Assembly (NCBI GenBank): GCA_964494645.1
Contig: CAZBSH010000066.1
Coordinates: 1-11,604, forward strand
Direction: 5' to 3'
Origin: Christensenella sp964494645
Lineage (GTDB): Bacteria; Bacillota; Clostridia; Christensenellales; Christensenellaceae
DNA: 11,604 nucleotides
The notes beneath the pieces were generated by a model. The model was given only the letters and a program-made list of their open reading frames with translations. It was not told where the DNA came from and searched no databases. A program made the position numbers and the translations under genes. Shown piece by piece: positions 1 to 5,835 of this stretch; the first letter of the stretch is position 1, and every line of letters starts with the position of its first letter.

Positions 1-183
1 GTCAGGATACCGCTGAAGATGAGCATAGGCGCGCCCTCTGTACCCGTGGTTTCGGTAGGCGACAAGATACAGGCAGGCGAGTTGATCGCGGAGATCAAAG
101 AAAATGCGCTCGGTTCACGGATCCACGCGAGCATAACGGGTACGGTGTGCGCGATAGACGATTGTATAGAAATTACAAGATAG
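1..183 (+). CDS. PduS/RnfC-like electron-transfer protein, C-terminal end only
   Basis: The window opens inside a reading frame (frame 1) that runs 60 codons to a TAG at 181-183. The visible residues contain a biotinyl/lipoyl-like hairpin: a P-x-V-x-V-G-D-K-I-Q-A-G turn followed by G-x-x-I-A-E-I, then IHASITGTV. This barrel-sandwich hybrid motif closes RnfC and PduS proteins. PduS is a flavin and Fe-S protein of propanediol microcompartments that binds the PduT shell protein and is thought to move electrons across the shell. The next gene is PduT-like, the same order as pduS-pduT in Salmonella, which strengthens the call. The flavin and 4Fe-4S domains lie upstream and cannot be checked. It could instead be another RnfC-family subunit. 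Confidence 0.72.
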   Translation, partial: VRIPLKMSIGAPSVPVVSVGDKIQAGELIAEIKENALGSRIHASITGTVCAIDDCIEITR

Positions 184-190
184 CGGATAC

Positions 191-196
191 GGAGGG
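191..196 (+). promoter_or_regulatory. Ribosome binding site fixing the BMC-T start at GTG 204
   Basis: GGAGGG lies 7 bases upstream of an in-frame GTG at 204. The same frame is open back to an ATG at 147, but that ATG lies inside the PduS-like gene and would add 19 residues with no counterpart in PduT. The GTG start is therefore preferred. Confidence 0.7.
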
Positions 197-203
197 AAAA
201 GCA

Positions 204-749
204 GTGAATGCACTTGGAATGATAGAACTTAACAATATACCGGTGGGGATAGAATCTGCGGACGCAATGCTCAAGACGGCAGATGTAAGGTTGTTGAGCG
301 CACAACCGGTATGCGCAGGGAAATATATCGCGATCGTGGCGGGAGATGTGATGGCGGTACGGTCGTCCGTACAGGCAGGATGCGAAAACGCGGCGGATAA
401 GCTGGTGGATAGTCTGGTGATACCGAACGTACACGAACAGGTTTTATGCGCGGTCGGGGCGGCAAGTGAAATAGGCAAAGTGGATGCGGTAGGAATCATT
501 GAAACGTTTTCGCTGTGCGCAGCAGTCGTGGCGGCGGATACAGCGGTAAAAACCGCAAATATTGATTTGATCGAAGTACGTCTGGGAAGAGGACTCGGAG
601 GGAAATCATTCGTAATATTGACGGGAGACGTGGCGGCGGCACAATCCGCTGTGGCAGCGGCAGGGACGCTGGAAGAGACACAGGGGCTGCTTTCACAATG
701 TGTTGTGATCCCTTCTCCGCATCAGGATATGGTTGGGTCATTGCTATGA
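204..749 (+). CDS. PduT-like tandem-domain microcompartment shell protein (BMC-T)
   Basis: 181 residues from the GTG start, the usual length of a tandem BMC protein that forms a pseudohexameric trimer in the shell facet. Two BMC domains are visible. The first (about 4-85) has ALGMIELNNIPVGIESADAM and the second (about 92-178) has AVGIIETFSLCAAVVAAD, each followed by a GK-(Y/S)-hydrophobic stretch and a G-D-V strand. Each domain ends near an IPN/IPS-x-H motif. Cys37 in PVCAGKY sits where Salmonella PduT has Cys38, the residue that holds a 4Fe-4S cluster at the threefold pore. A redox-active pore is therefore likely (inference). It directly follows the PduS-like gene, its expected electron-transfer partner. 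The stop overlaps the next ATG as ATGA, implying translational coupling. Confidence 0.9.
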   Translation: MNALGMIELNNIPVGIESADAMLKTADVRLLSAQPVCAGKYIAIVAGDVMAVRSSVQAGCENAADKLVDSLVIPNVHEQVLCAVGAASEIGKVDAVGIIETFSLCAAVVAADTAVKTANIDLIEVRLGRGLGGKSFVILTGDVAAAQSAVAAAGTLEETQGLLSQCVVIPSPHQDMVGSLL

Positions 750-1195
750 GTAAGCCGAAGGGAAGAACACAGCAAAAAGGATCATCGAAAAATGTAACTG
801 CCGTCAACATTGAACGTCCGGCAGTACAAGCGCCGCTTAAAAAGGCGCAGGGAGGCGTGGCAACACCCACCCATAAAGAGAGCGGCAATGTCCGCACCAA
901 GAAAGGGGAAATAAAAATGGAAAAAGAAGCGTTGGGAATGGTGGAAACAAAAGGGCTGATCGGCTCGATTGAAGCGGCAGACGCAATGGTCAAAGCAGCG
1001 AATGTTAAGCTGGTCGGGAAAGAACGTATCGGCAGTGGTCTTGTTACAGTAATGGTACGCGGAGACGTAGGTGCGGTAAAAGCGGCTGTAGACGCAGGAG
1101 CGGCGGCGGCAAAACGTGTTGGAGAATTGTATGGCGTACATGTCATACCGCGTCCGCATAACGATACAGAAACCATTTTACCGTCAGCAGAATAA
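746..1195 (+). CDS. Hexameric shell protein (BMC-H) with a 57-residue basic N-terminal extension
   Basis: The full frame gives 149 residues. Residues 58-149 are a complete PduA/EutM-type BMC-H domain: MEKEALGMVETKGLIGSIEA at its start, the pore loop RIGSGL, and VIPRPHND near the end. It is about 80% identical to the second BMC-H at 1876. Residues 1-57 have no BMC homology. They hold 10 Lys and 3 Arg against 3 Glu, no aromatic residue, and many Gly, Ser, Thr, Gln and Pro, so they look disordered and strongly basic. The long start overlaps the upstream stop as ATGA but has only a weak ribosome site. An internal ATG at 917 has a good AAAGGGGA 7 bases upstream and matches the start of the paralogue. 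The gene may yield a long form, a short 92-residue form, or both. The BMC-H identity is near certain; the long start is less so. Confidence 0.85.
   Translation: MSKPKGRTQQKGSSKNVTAVNIERPAVQAPLKKAQGGVATPTHKESGNVRTKKGEIKMEKEALGMVETKGLIGSIEAADAMVKAANVKLVGKERIGSGLVTVMVRGDVGAVKAAVDAGAAAAKRVGELYGVHVIPRPHNDTETILPSAE
902..909 (+). promoter_or_regulatory. Internal ribosome binding site for a short BMC-H form (ATG 917)
   Basis: AAAGGGGA is placed 7 bases before the in-frame ATG at 917. That ATG begins MEKEALGMV, matching the MEKQALGMV start of the paralogous shell gene at 1876. The site supports production of an unextended shell protein, alone or together with the extended form. Confidence 0.55.
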
Positions 1196-1198
1196 GCA

Positions 1199-1465
1199 AT
1201 GCGTACGGGAAAAGTCGTAGGCAGCGTTGTTTCCACTATAAAAAATCAGAATCTGACGGGAATAAAGCTGTTGGTTGTACAAATCATAAACGATGGCGTA
1301 CCGGCAGAGGCGATCATAGCGGCTGACGCGACCAGACAAGCCGGAACGGGCGATTATGTATTTATTATGGAATCAAAAGAGGCAGGATTGCTGCTGCGCA
1401 GTGAGTATATACCGGCGGACGCATCTATTTGCGGATTTATTGATTCTTATAACGAAATGATGTAG
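1199..1465 (+). CDS. EutN/CcmL-type pentameric vertex protein (BMC-P), first copy
   Basis: 88 residues, typical of the EutN/CcmL/PduN family, whose pentamers cap the vertices of the polyhedral shell. The hallmark N-terminus is present (M-R-T-G-K-V-V-G-S-V-V-S-T), followed by the L-x-G-x-K-L-L-V-V strand at about 19-27. An A-A-D-A stretch is followed by G-T-G-D-Y-V-F-I near the middle, and there is an I-C-G-F-I-D-S strand at the end. The ATG lies 3 bases after the stop of the preceding BMC-H gene with no strong ribosome site of its own, so it is probably coupled. It differs substantially from the next vertex gene, so the two are not a recent duplicate. Confidence 0.9.
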   Translation: MRTGKVVGSVVSTIKNQNLTGIKLLVVQIINDGVPAEAIIAADATRQAGTGDYVFIMESKEAGLLLRSEYIPADASICGFIDSYNEMM

Positions 1466-1476
1466 CGGAGGACAAA

Positions 1477-1767
1477 ATGAAGATCGCCAGAGTGGTGGGA
1501 AACGTCGTGTCCACAGTAAAAGACGAACTTTTTACGGCTAAAAAGCTGGTTATCATCGAGTGGATCGATGATAAGCTGCAAAAAAAAGGCTCGCGCATCA
1601 TTGCATTTGACGCTGCGGGAGCGGGCGTTGGGGATATCGTACTTGTCAATTCGGAAGGGGATGCAGCCAAGTTGATGTTCGATGACAACGACATGATCGG
1701 AGACCTCACAGTGTGCGGTGTTCTCGACAGTATTACGATTGATGGGCAGACGATAAAAACGACATGA
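1477..1767 (+). CDS. EutN/CcmL-type pentameric vertex protein (BMC-P), second copy
   Basis: 96 residues with the EutN/CcmL fold signatures: M-K-I-A-R-V-V-G-N-V-V-S-T at the start, K-K-L-V-I-I-E, then G-A-G-V-G-D-I-V-L-V, and a C-G-V-L-D-S-I strand near the C-terminus. A strong GGAGGA ribosome site at 1467-1472 precedes the ATG. The central loop (D-D-K-L-Q-K-K-G) is longer and more charged than in the first copy, and a short tail follows the last strand. Two divergent vertex proteins in one locus are known in other BMC types, where they may form mixed or alternative vertices. Here the roles cannot be told apart. The gene is followed by a promoter for the next shell gene. Confidence 0.9.
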   Translation: MKIARVVGNVVSTVKDELFTAKKLVIIEWIDDKLQKKGSRIIAFDAAGAGVGDIVLVNSEGDAAKLMFDDNDMIGDLTVCGVLDSITIDGQTIKTT

Positions 1768-1794
1768 TCTCATTTAAAAAAGCACGGAAAAGTA

Positions 1795-1823
1795 TTGACA
1801 CCAAAGTCATCAGATGATATTAT
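1795..1823 (+). promoter_or_regulatory. Sigma-A promoter (TTGACA - 17 - TGaTATTAT) for the second BMC-H
   Basis: A perfect -35 box TTGACA (1795-1800) is separated by 17 bases from TATTAT (1818-1823), which is preceded by an extended -10 TG at 1815-1816. It lies in the 108-base AT-rich gap between the second vertex gene and the BMC-H at 1876. This is the best housekeeping promoter visible in the window. It would allow extra, separately controlled synthesis of the following BMC-H and possibly of the deoC-like gene behind it. Confidence 0.7.
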
Positions 1824-1839
1824 TCTAATATAATACATC
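1813..1839 (+). promoter_or_regulatory. Imperfect dyad overlapping the -10 box, possible operator
   Basis: GATGATATTAT (1813-1823) is mirrored by ATAATACATC (1830-1839), with one bulged base and a 6-base spacer. Because it covers the -10 region it could be an operator, perhaps for the GntR protein encoded at 2968. AT-rich sequence easily gives chance dyads, so the call is tentative. Confidence 0.25.
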
Positions 1840-1875
1840 ATACAACTATAATTAGATAATACGGAGGGTACAGAA

Positions 1876-2151
1876 ATGGAAAAACAAGCTCTGGGAATGG
1901 TTGAGACCAAAGGTCTGATAGGCGCGATCGAAGCGGCGGACGCAATGGTCAAAGCGGCGAATGTGGAACTGACGGGCAAGGAACAGATCGGTTCCGGTCT
2001 TGTAACGGTCATTGTTCGTGGTGATGTAGGCGCGGTGCGTGCTGCGGTGGAGGCGGGAGCTTCGGCGGCAAAACGTGTTGGAGAACTGTTTGGGATGCAT
2101 ATCATTCCCCGTCCGCATGATGATGTGGAAAAGATTCTGCCGGGAAAATAA
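1876..2151 (+). CDS. Hexameric microcompartment shell protein (BMC-H), PduA/EutM type
   Basis: 91 residues with a single BMC domain spanning nearly the whole protein: ALGMVETKGLIGAIEAADAM at the N-terminus, the QIGSGL pore loop at about 37-42, V-R-G-D-V-G-A-V, and I-I-P-R-P-H near the end. This is the canonical hexamer that tiles shell facets, and the small polar G-S-G pore is typical of PduA/EutM-like proteins. It starts at ATG behind GGAGGG (1863-1868) and has its own sigma-A promoter. That arrangement would suit a major facet protein made in excess (inference). It is about 80% identical over 91 residues to residues 58-148 of the extended BMC-H at 746, so the pair arose by local duplication or gene conversion. 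It lacks the extension. Confidence 0.95.
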   Translation: MEKQALGMVETKGLIGAIEAADAMVKAANVELTGKEQIGSGLVTVIVRGDVGAVRAAVEAGASAAKRVGELFGMHIIPRPHDDVEKILPGK

Positions 2152-2201
2152 TTGCCTATTGATAACGATAGGAATTTAAAAGGTTTACGGAAAGCGAGTG
2201 A

Positions 2202-2921
2202 TTGAAATTGGAAATGGAAGACATCATCAAGAAAATTACCGAAGAAGTATATAGAAACCTTTCCGCGGCACAAGGATCGATACCGGCGACAGGAAGACAA
2301 GGACAAAGTGTCTTAGGAAGTGCATACGAGCTTGTGAAAATGGATCCGCACGCGAGTCTGCGCGATATTGACGAAGCGTGCGCGGCGGCGAAAAGCAAAG
2401 GGTATGCGGCGCTGTGCGTTCCACAGTGGTTTGTGGATCAGGCGGCACAAAAGCTCGGCGGCAGTGTCAAGGTCAATACGATCATAAGCCTGCCGGGTGG
2501 AACGACTTCTACTTACGCAAAATATGCGGAGGTCAATGAGGCGGTCAAGAACGGCGCAAATGAGATCACGATTCCTGTCAATATGGATTTGATCAAGCAA
2601 AACCGGTTGAGCGACGCGCGCAACGATTTGGAAACCGCGATGATCACGGCGGCGGCGACAGAAGGTGTGAGCGTGAAAGCGCTTTTGGAAGCGGATGTGG
2701 TGACAAGTCCGGCGCTGGCGCAGGCTGTAAAAATGATTTGTGATTGCGGAATCAAACATATTGTATTATCATTTGTTATGAGCAATGCAAAGGCTGATTC
2801 CGGTGTGATCACGGATGTGATCGCCGCTTGTGCGGGCAAGGCGGATGTGGCTGTATTGGGCGGTGGTATCACTGCATTACCGCAGGATGCAACGAGGGTT
2901 ATGTCAAGTTATGTGACATGA
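2202..2921 (+). CDS. DeoC-fold (deoxyribose-phosphate aldolase-like) putative BMC cargo with encapsulation peptide and altered active site
   Basis: 239 residues from TTG 2202 (GGAAAG at 2189-2194, 7 bases upstream); ATG 2214 would remove four residues. Residues 5-23 form an amphipathic helix (MEDIIKKITEEVYRNLSAA), then a Gly/Ser/Pro/Gln-rich linker (24-37), then the DeoC TIM barrel (about 40-239). This is the standard layout of an N-terminal encapsulation peptide. The fold is clear from ALCVPQWFV, TIISLPGGTTST, VKALLE and GGGI, which align with DERA proteins. However, Thr123 sits at the catalytic Asp (E. coli D102), Leu189 at the Schiff-base Lys (K167) and Val218 at K201. GGIR is GGIT, and the last helix before the C-terminus is shortened. 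Only the Lys in VKALLE (K159, at E. coli K137) is kept. Ordinary DERA activity is therefore doubtful. It could be a different lyase or isomerase, or a structural cargo protein. Confidence 0.85.
   Translation: MKLEMEDIIKKITEEVYRNLSAAQGSIPATGRQGQSVLGSAYELVKMDPHASLRDIDEACAAAKSKGYAALCVPQWFVDQAAQKLGGSVKVNTIISLPGGTTSTYAKYAEVNEAVKNGANEITIPVNMDLIKQNRLSDARNDLETAMITAAATEGVSVKALLEADVVTSPALAQAVKMICDCGIKHIVLSFVMSNAKADSGVITDVIAACAGKADVAVLGGGITALPQDATRVMSSYVT
2901..2919 (+). promoter_or_regulatory. Perfect 6-base dyad just before the GntR gene, possible operator
   Basis: ATGTCA (2901-2906) and TGACAT (2914-2919) form a perfect inverted repeat around a 7-base spacer. It overlaps the 3' end of the deoC-like gene, about 50 bases before the GntR gene. 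The size and symmetry fit a dimeric regulator and would suit autoregulation. No second copy of this exact dyad was found in an intergenic region of the window, so the call is weak. Confidence 0.22.
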
Positions 2922-2967
2922 ATCGGAACAGAGCCGGCTCAGTAAAAAACTGAAATGGAGAAAAATA

Positions 2968-3678
2968 ATGTTGGCATATGTTGACACAAAGAACAAATTA
3001 TTCAAGTATATCAAGGCGAATAAGCTGAGTGTGGGGGACAAGCTTCCTTCAGAAAACCAGCTGTCAGAGCTGCTCGGCGTGAGCCGCCTGACGCTGCGCG
3101 AAGCGATCAACGCTTTGAAAAATGAAGGGGTGGTCTATTCCGTTCAGGGCAAGGGGACGTTTGTATCTTGCAATATGGATCAGATCGCAGATACGCTGAA
3201 TAATAACTTGAGTGTCACAGAGATGATTGAGATCAGCGGTTATACGGCGGGGGTACAGTCTTTTAAAAAAGAACTGGTTCGCGCGGAAGGCGAGATCGCG
3301 GATAAGCTCAATGTAAACGAGGGAACAACGCTTGTAATGTGCGCGCGTATCCGCACGGCGGACGGTCGTCCGGTGGTTTATTCGGAGGATTATTTAGCGC
3401 CGCGGCTGGTGGAAGATTTCTTATCTGTAACAGACGAAAATGTTTCTTTGTACAAGTTCATCGAAAATCAGGCCGGCATTGAGATGGGGCTTTGTATTGC
3501 GGAGATCGTACCCATCAAAGCAGAAGGGGACGTTGCCAAAATGCTTGAACTGAATGAAGGCGATGTATTGCTGAAGTTCAAGATGATGGTAAACGACGCA
3601 TATGGAACACCACTGATCTACTCCAATGAATATTTACGGGTCGACAGCTTCAAATTCCTGATTCATAGATGGAGGTAG
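2968..3678 (+). CDS. GntR-family transcriptional regulator with UTRA effector domain (HutC subfamily)
   Basis: 236 residues. Residues 6-68 form the GntR winged helix-turn-helix: L-F-K-Y-I, then G-D-K-L-P-S-E-N-Q-L, the recognition helix VSRLTLREAINAL, and the wing V-Q-G-K-G-T-F-V. Residues about 85-232 match a UTRA ligand-binding domain, with ARIRTADGRPVVYSEDYL and the later TPLIYSNEYLR repeating the same strand pattern. HutC-type regulators usually repress sugar or amino-acid catabolic operons and release DNA when a small, often phosphorylated, metabolite binds. It sits between shell/cargo genes and catabolic genes, so it probably controls this locus. The ATG follows TGGAG at 2956-2960. The next gene begins 4 bases after its stop, making it part of the downstream operon. 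Confidence 0.93.
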   Translation: MLAYVDTKNKLFKYIKANKLSVGDKLPSENQLSELLGVSRLTLREAINALKNEGVVYSVQGKGTFVSCNMDQIADTLNNNLSVTEMIEISGYTAGVQSFKKELVRAEGEIADKLNVNEGTTLVMCARIRTADGRPVVYSEDYLAPRLVEDFLSVTDENVSLYKFIENQAGIEMGLCIAEIVPIKAEGDVAKMLELNEGDVLLKFKMMVNDAYGTPLIYSNEYLRVDSFKFLIHRWR

Positions 3679-3682
3679 AAAT

Positions 3683-4744
3683 TTGAAAGCGGTTGTAAAA
3701 TATCAGCAGGGAAAAGACGGGATCGAATTACGAGACGTACCTGTCCCTGAGATCGGGGACGACGATGTTTTACTGGAAATCAAGGCTGCGGGATTGTGTG
3801 GGTCGGATCTTGCGTTTGCGCAGGGGCATCATGCAGATATCCTTTTTCCGCCCGTGATACTGGGACACGAGTTTTCGGGCGTTGTGGCCAAGGTTGGGAA
3901 GAATGTTACAAAATGGAAAATAGGAGACCGTGTGGTTTCGGACAACACCGGAAAGGTGTGCGGCGAATGCTATGCGTGCTCCACGGCAGACTACCTGTCT
4001 TGTCCTGAAAGGCTGGGGCTGGGATATGGTCTTGATGGAGGGTTTGCCAAATATTGCAAGATATACGGAGAAACGCTTAAGGTGTTTCCAAATTCTCTGA
4101 TGAGGCTGCCGGACAGCATTTCATTTGAGGAGGCAGCGGTACTGGATCCTGCGTGTAACGCTTATATGGCGGTGGTACAGGAAGCGAAAGTGATGCCCGG
4201 CGAATACGTGGCGGTGTTCGGTGTAGGCGCGCTTGGTCAGTTCTCGATTCAAGCCGCAAGGGCGGCGGGCGCTGCAAAAATCATCGTGATCGGGCTTTCG
4301 CAGGATAAGGATCGCTTTGAGCTGGCAAGGCAGCACGGCGCTACAGACATTGTTATTTCTGATCAGGTGGACGCGATCGCGGAAGTAAAGCGTATCACGA
4401 ACGGTGAAGGGGTTTCGACTGTTGTAGATTGCGCAGGCGTTGCGGTGGTTTTGAAACAGGCGATTGAAATGGTACGCACGGCCGGCGTAATCATTAAAAT
4501 CGGTTATGACGAAAAACCGCTCGGATTCTCTTTGGACGACATCGTCGGACGTGCCATACAATTGAAAGGACATTTTGGATACGACTGGATATCGTGGAGA
4601 AACGTGATGAATCTGGTCGTTGCCGGTAAATTTACTCTTAATACAGCAATCACGCATAAACTAAAAATTTCCCAATTTCACACAGCGCTTGATTTGCTGC
4701 GCTCCAGAGAAGCGATTAAAGTCATTTTATATCCCGAAGATTAA
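3683..4744 (+). CDS. Zinc-dependent medium-chain alcohol/polyol dehydrogenase
   Basis: 353 residues from a TTG start 7 bases after GGAGG (3671-3675). This is a medium-chain dehydrogenase of the sorbitol, threonine and galactitol-phosphate dehydrogenase type, which oxidises a secondary alcohol to a ketone with NAD(P). Catalytic zinc ligands are visible as Cys39 in GLCGSD and His62-Glu63 in GHEFSG, with Asp155 as a probable further ligand. The structural zinc lobe has Cys93, 96, 99 and 107. The Rossmann motif GVGALG spans 180-185. At the end of the second Rossmann strand, where NAD-preferring enzymes have an acidic residue, there is Gly204 in VIGLSQDKDR. NADP use or relaxed specificity is therefore possible (inference). 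No encapsulation peptide is visible, so it is probably cytosolic. The substrate cannot be read from sequence; the neighbouring kinase and aldolase suggest a sugar alcohol or sugar acid. Confidence 0.92.
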   Translation: MKAVVKYQQGKDGIELRDVPVPEIGDDDVLLEIKAAGLCGSDLAFAQGHHADILFPPVILGHEFSGVVAKVGKNVTKWKIGDRVVSDNTGKVCGECYACSTADYLSCPERLGLGYGLDGGFAKYCKIYGETLKVFPNSLMRLPDSISFEEAAVLDPACNAYMAVVQEAKVMPGEYVAVFGVGALGQFSIQAARAAGAAKIIVIGLSQDKDRFELARQHGATDIVISDQVDAIAEVKRITNGEGVSTVVDCAGVAVVLKQAIEMVRTAGVIIKIGYDEKPLGFSLDDIVGRAIQLKGHFGYDWISWRNVMNLVVAGKFTLNTAITHKLKISQFHTALDLLRSREAIKVILYPED

Positions 4745-4773
4745 CGAAAACAACAGAATTACAGTATAAGTTT

Positions 4774-4778
4774 GGAGG
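4774..4778 (+). promoter_or_regulatory. Ribosome binding site fixing the 2-hydroxyacid dehydrogenase start at TTG 4787
   Basis: GGAGG lies 8 bases before the TTG at 4787. An in-frame TTG at 4772 lies immediately upstream of this Shine-Dalgarno sequence, so it is unlikely to be the start. Initiation at 4787 makes the protein begin M-E-I-Y-I-C-A-D, the expected first strand of the family. Confidence 0.75.
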
Positions 4779-4786
4779 CGAGCCAT

Positions 4787-5830
4787 TTGGAGATATACAT
4801 TTGTGCTGATTTTAGCCAAGATGGAATTGAAATGCTTAAAGTTGCAGGGCACACTGTGCGTACAGGCGGTTGGGGGTTTGAAGAACATATCTTGACAGAG
4901 GATCAGTTGATTCAGCAAATCGGAAATGCCGACGTTTTGATCGTCGGATATGAGGAAGTATCGCGTAAGGTGCTTGAAAATACTAATTTGAAAGCGATCT
5001 CATCTATTCGCGGCGGTCCGAGGGCGAATATCGACGTAGATTATGCGACGGAACGGGGGATTCCGGTGTTTTATACATTCGGACGCGAAGCGATTCCGGT
5101 GGCGGACTTTACGATGGGGCAGATATTGGCGGTCACAAGAAAGATCGCGCGTTCAGACCGAGAGCTTCGACGCGGTGTGTTTGCTGCACCGGACATGGAT
5201 TACGGCAGCGACAAGGACGTGATTTGGGATATGACACCCGAAGGACCGTGGCAGGCGCGTAAGGGGATAGAGATGCAAGGCAAAACCATTGGTCTGATCG
5301 GCTTTGGTACAGTAGGCCGCGAGGTAGCCAAGCGCGCAAAGAGCTTTGGGATGAAGGTCATCGTTTATGATCCTTATCAGGATGCGGCACGTATTGAGCA
5401 GGGCGGCGCGCAAAAAGCGGAGCTTGAACAGTTGCTGCAATCGTCGGATATCATATCGTTTCACGCAAAGATTACTGACGATAACAAAGGTATGATCGGT
5501 GAGAAACAGTTTGCGATGATGAAGGATGGTGTGTATATCATAAATAACGCGCGTGCGGGACTCATGGATGAAGCTGCGCTGCGGTCCGCGCTCCGCTCCG
5601 GAAAGCTGGGCGGACTCGCGCTTGATGTATTCCATCAGGAACCCATCAAAAGCAACGACGAATATTTTGACTACGATAATGTGGTTCTGACGCCGCACAT
5701 TGCGGGCTCCGGTCGTGACGTGATCTATTTGCAATCCGTTATGCTGGTGAACGACCTGATGTTATATTTTGCAGGCGGAAAACCAAAGCCGGTCGTTAAC
5801 CCCGAAGTGTTTGATAAGATTGGAAGGTGA
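4787..5830 (+). CDS. D-isomer specific 2-hydroxyacid dehydrogenase (phosphoglycerate dehydrogenase-like)
   Basis: 347 residues, the normal length for a D-2-hydroxyacid dehydrogenase without a regulatory ACT domain. The substrate-binding domain carries RGGPRANIDVDYATERGIPV (75-94). The nucleotide-binding domain has GFGTVG (172-177), and Asp195 at the end of the next strand suggests NAD preference. The catalytic triad is complete: Arg256 in NNARAG, Glu285 in DVFHQEP and His304 in TPHIAG. The family interconverts 2-keto and D-2-hydroxy acids, sometimes phosphorylated. In a sugar-catabolic operon it could reduce or oxidise a sugar-acid intermediate rather than make serine. It lies 42 bases after the alcohol dehydrogenase, and its TGA is followed 5 bases later by the next ATG. 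No encapsulation peptide is seen. Confidence 0.92.
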   Translation: MEIYICADFSQDGIEMLKVAGHTVRTGGWGFEEHILTEDQLIQQIGNADVLIVGYEEVSRKVLENTNLKAISSIRGGPRANIDVDYATERGIPVFYTFGREAIPVADFTMGQILAVTRKIARSDRELRRGVFAAPDMDYGSDKDVIWDMTPEGPWQARKGIEMQGKTIGLIGFGTVGREVAKRAKSFGMKVIVYDPYQDAARIEQGGAQKAELEQLLQSSDIISFHAKITDDNKGMIGEKQFAMMKDGVYIINNARAGLMDEAALRSALRSGKLGGLALDVFHQEPIKSNDEYFDYDNVVLTPHIAGSGRDVIYLQSVMLVNDLMLYFAGGKPKPVVNPEVFDKIGR

Positions 5831-5835
5831 ACAAA

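Noticed and set aside
496..1236. Long open frame of 246 codons on the minus strand
   Set aside because: It is antisense to well-supported BMC-T and BMC-H genes, has no ribosome site or recognisable family, and is Thr/Pro/Ser-rich as expected from the complement of Ala/Val/Gly-rich coding sequence.
1829..1834. Second TATAAT in the promoter region before the BMC-H at 1876
   Set aside because: It lies 28 bases from the TTGACA box, too far for a standard promoter. TATTAT at 1818 has correct spacing and an extended -10.
2155..2172. CCTAT...ATAGG hairpin after the second BMC-H gene
   Set aside because: The stem is only five base pairs with an eight-base loop and no T-run, too weak to call a terminator or attenuator.
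2931..2940. Ten-base palindrome GAGCCGGCTC between the deoC-like gene and gntR
   Set aside because: The stem has no loop and no T-run follows (the next bases are AGTAAAAAAC), so it is not a rho-independent terminator. A short palindrome alone is weak evidence for an operator.
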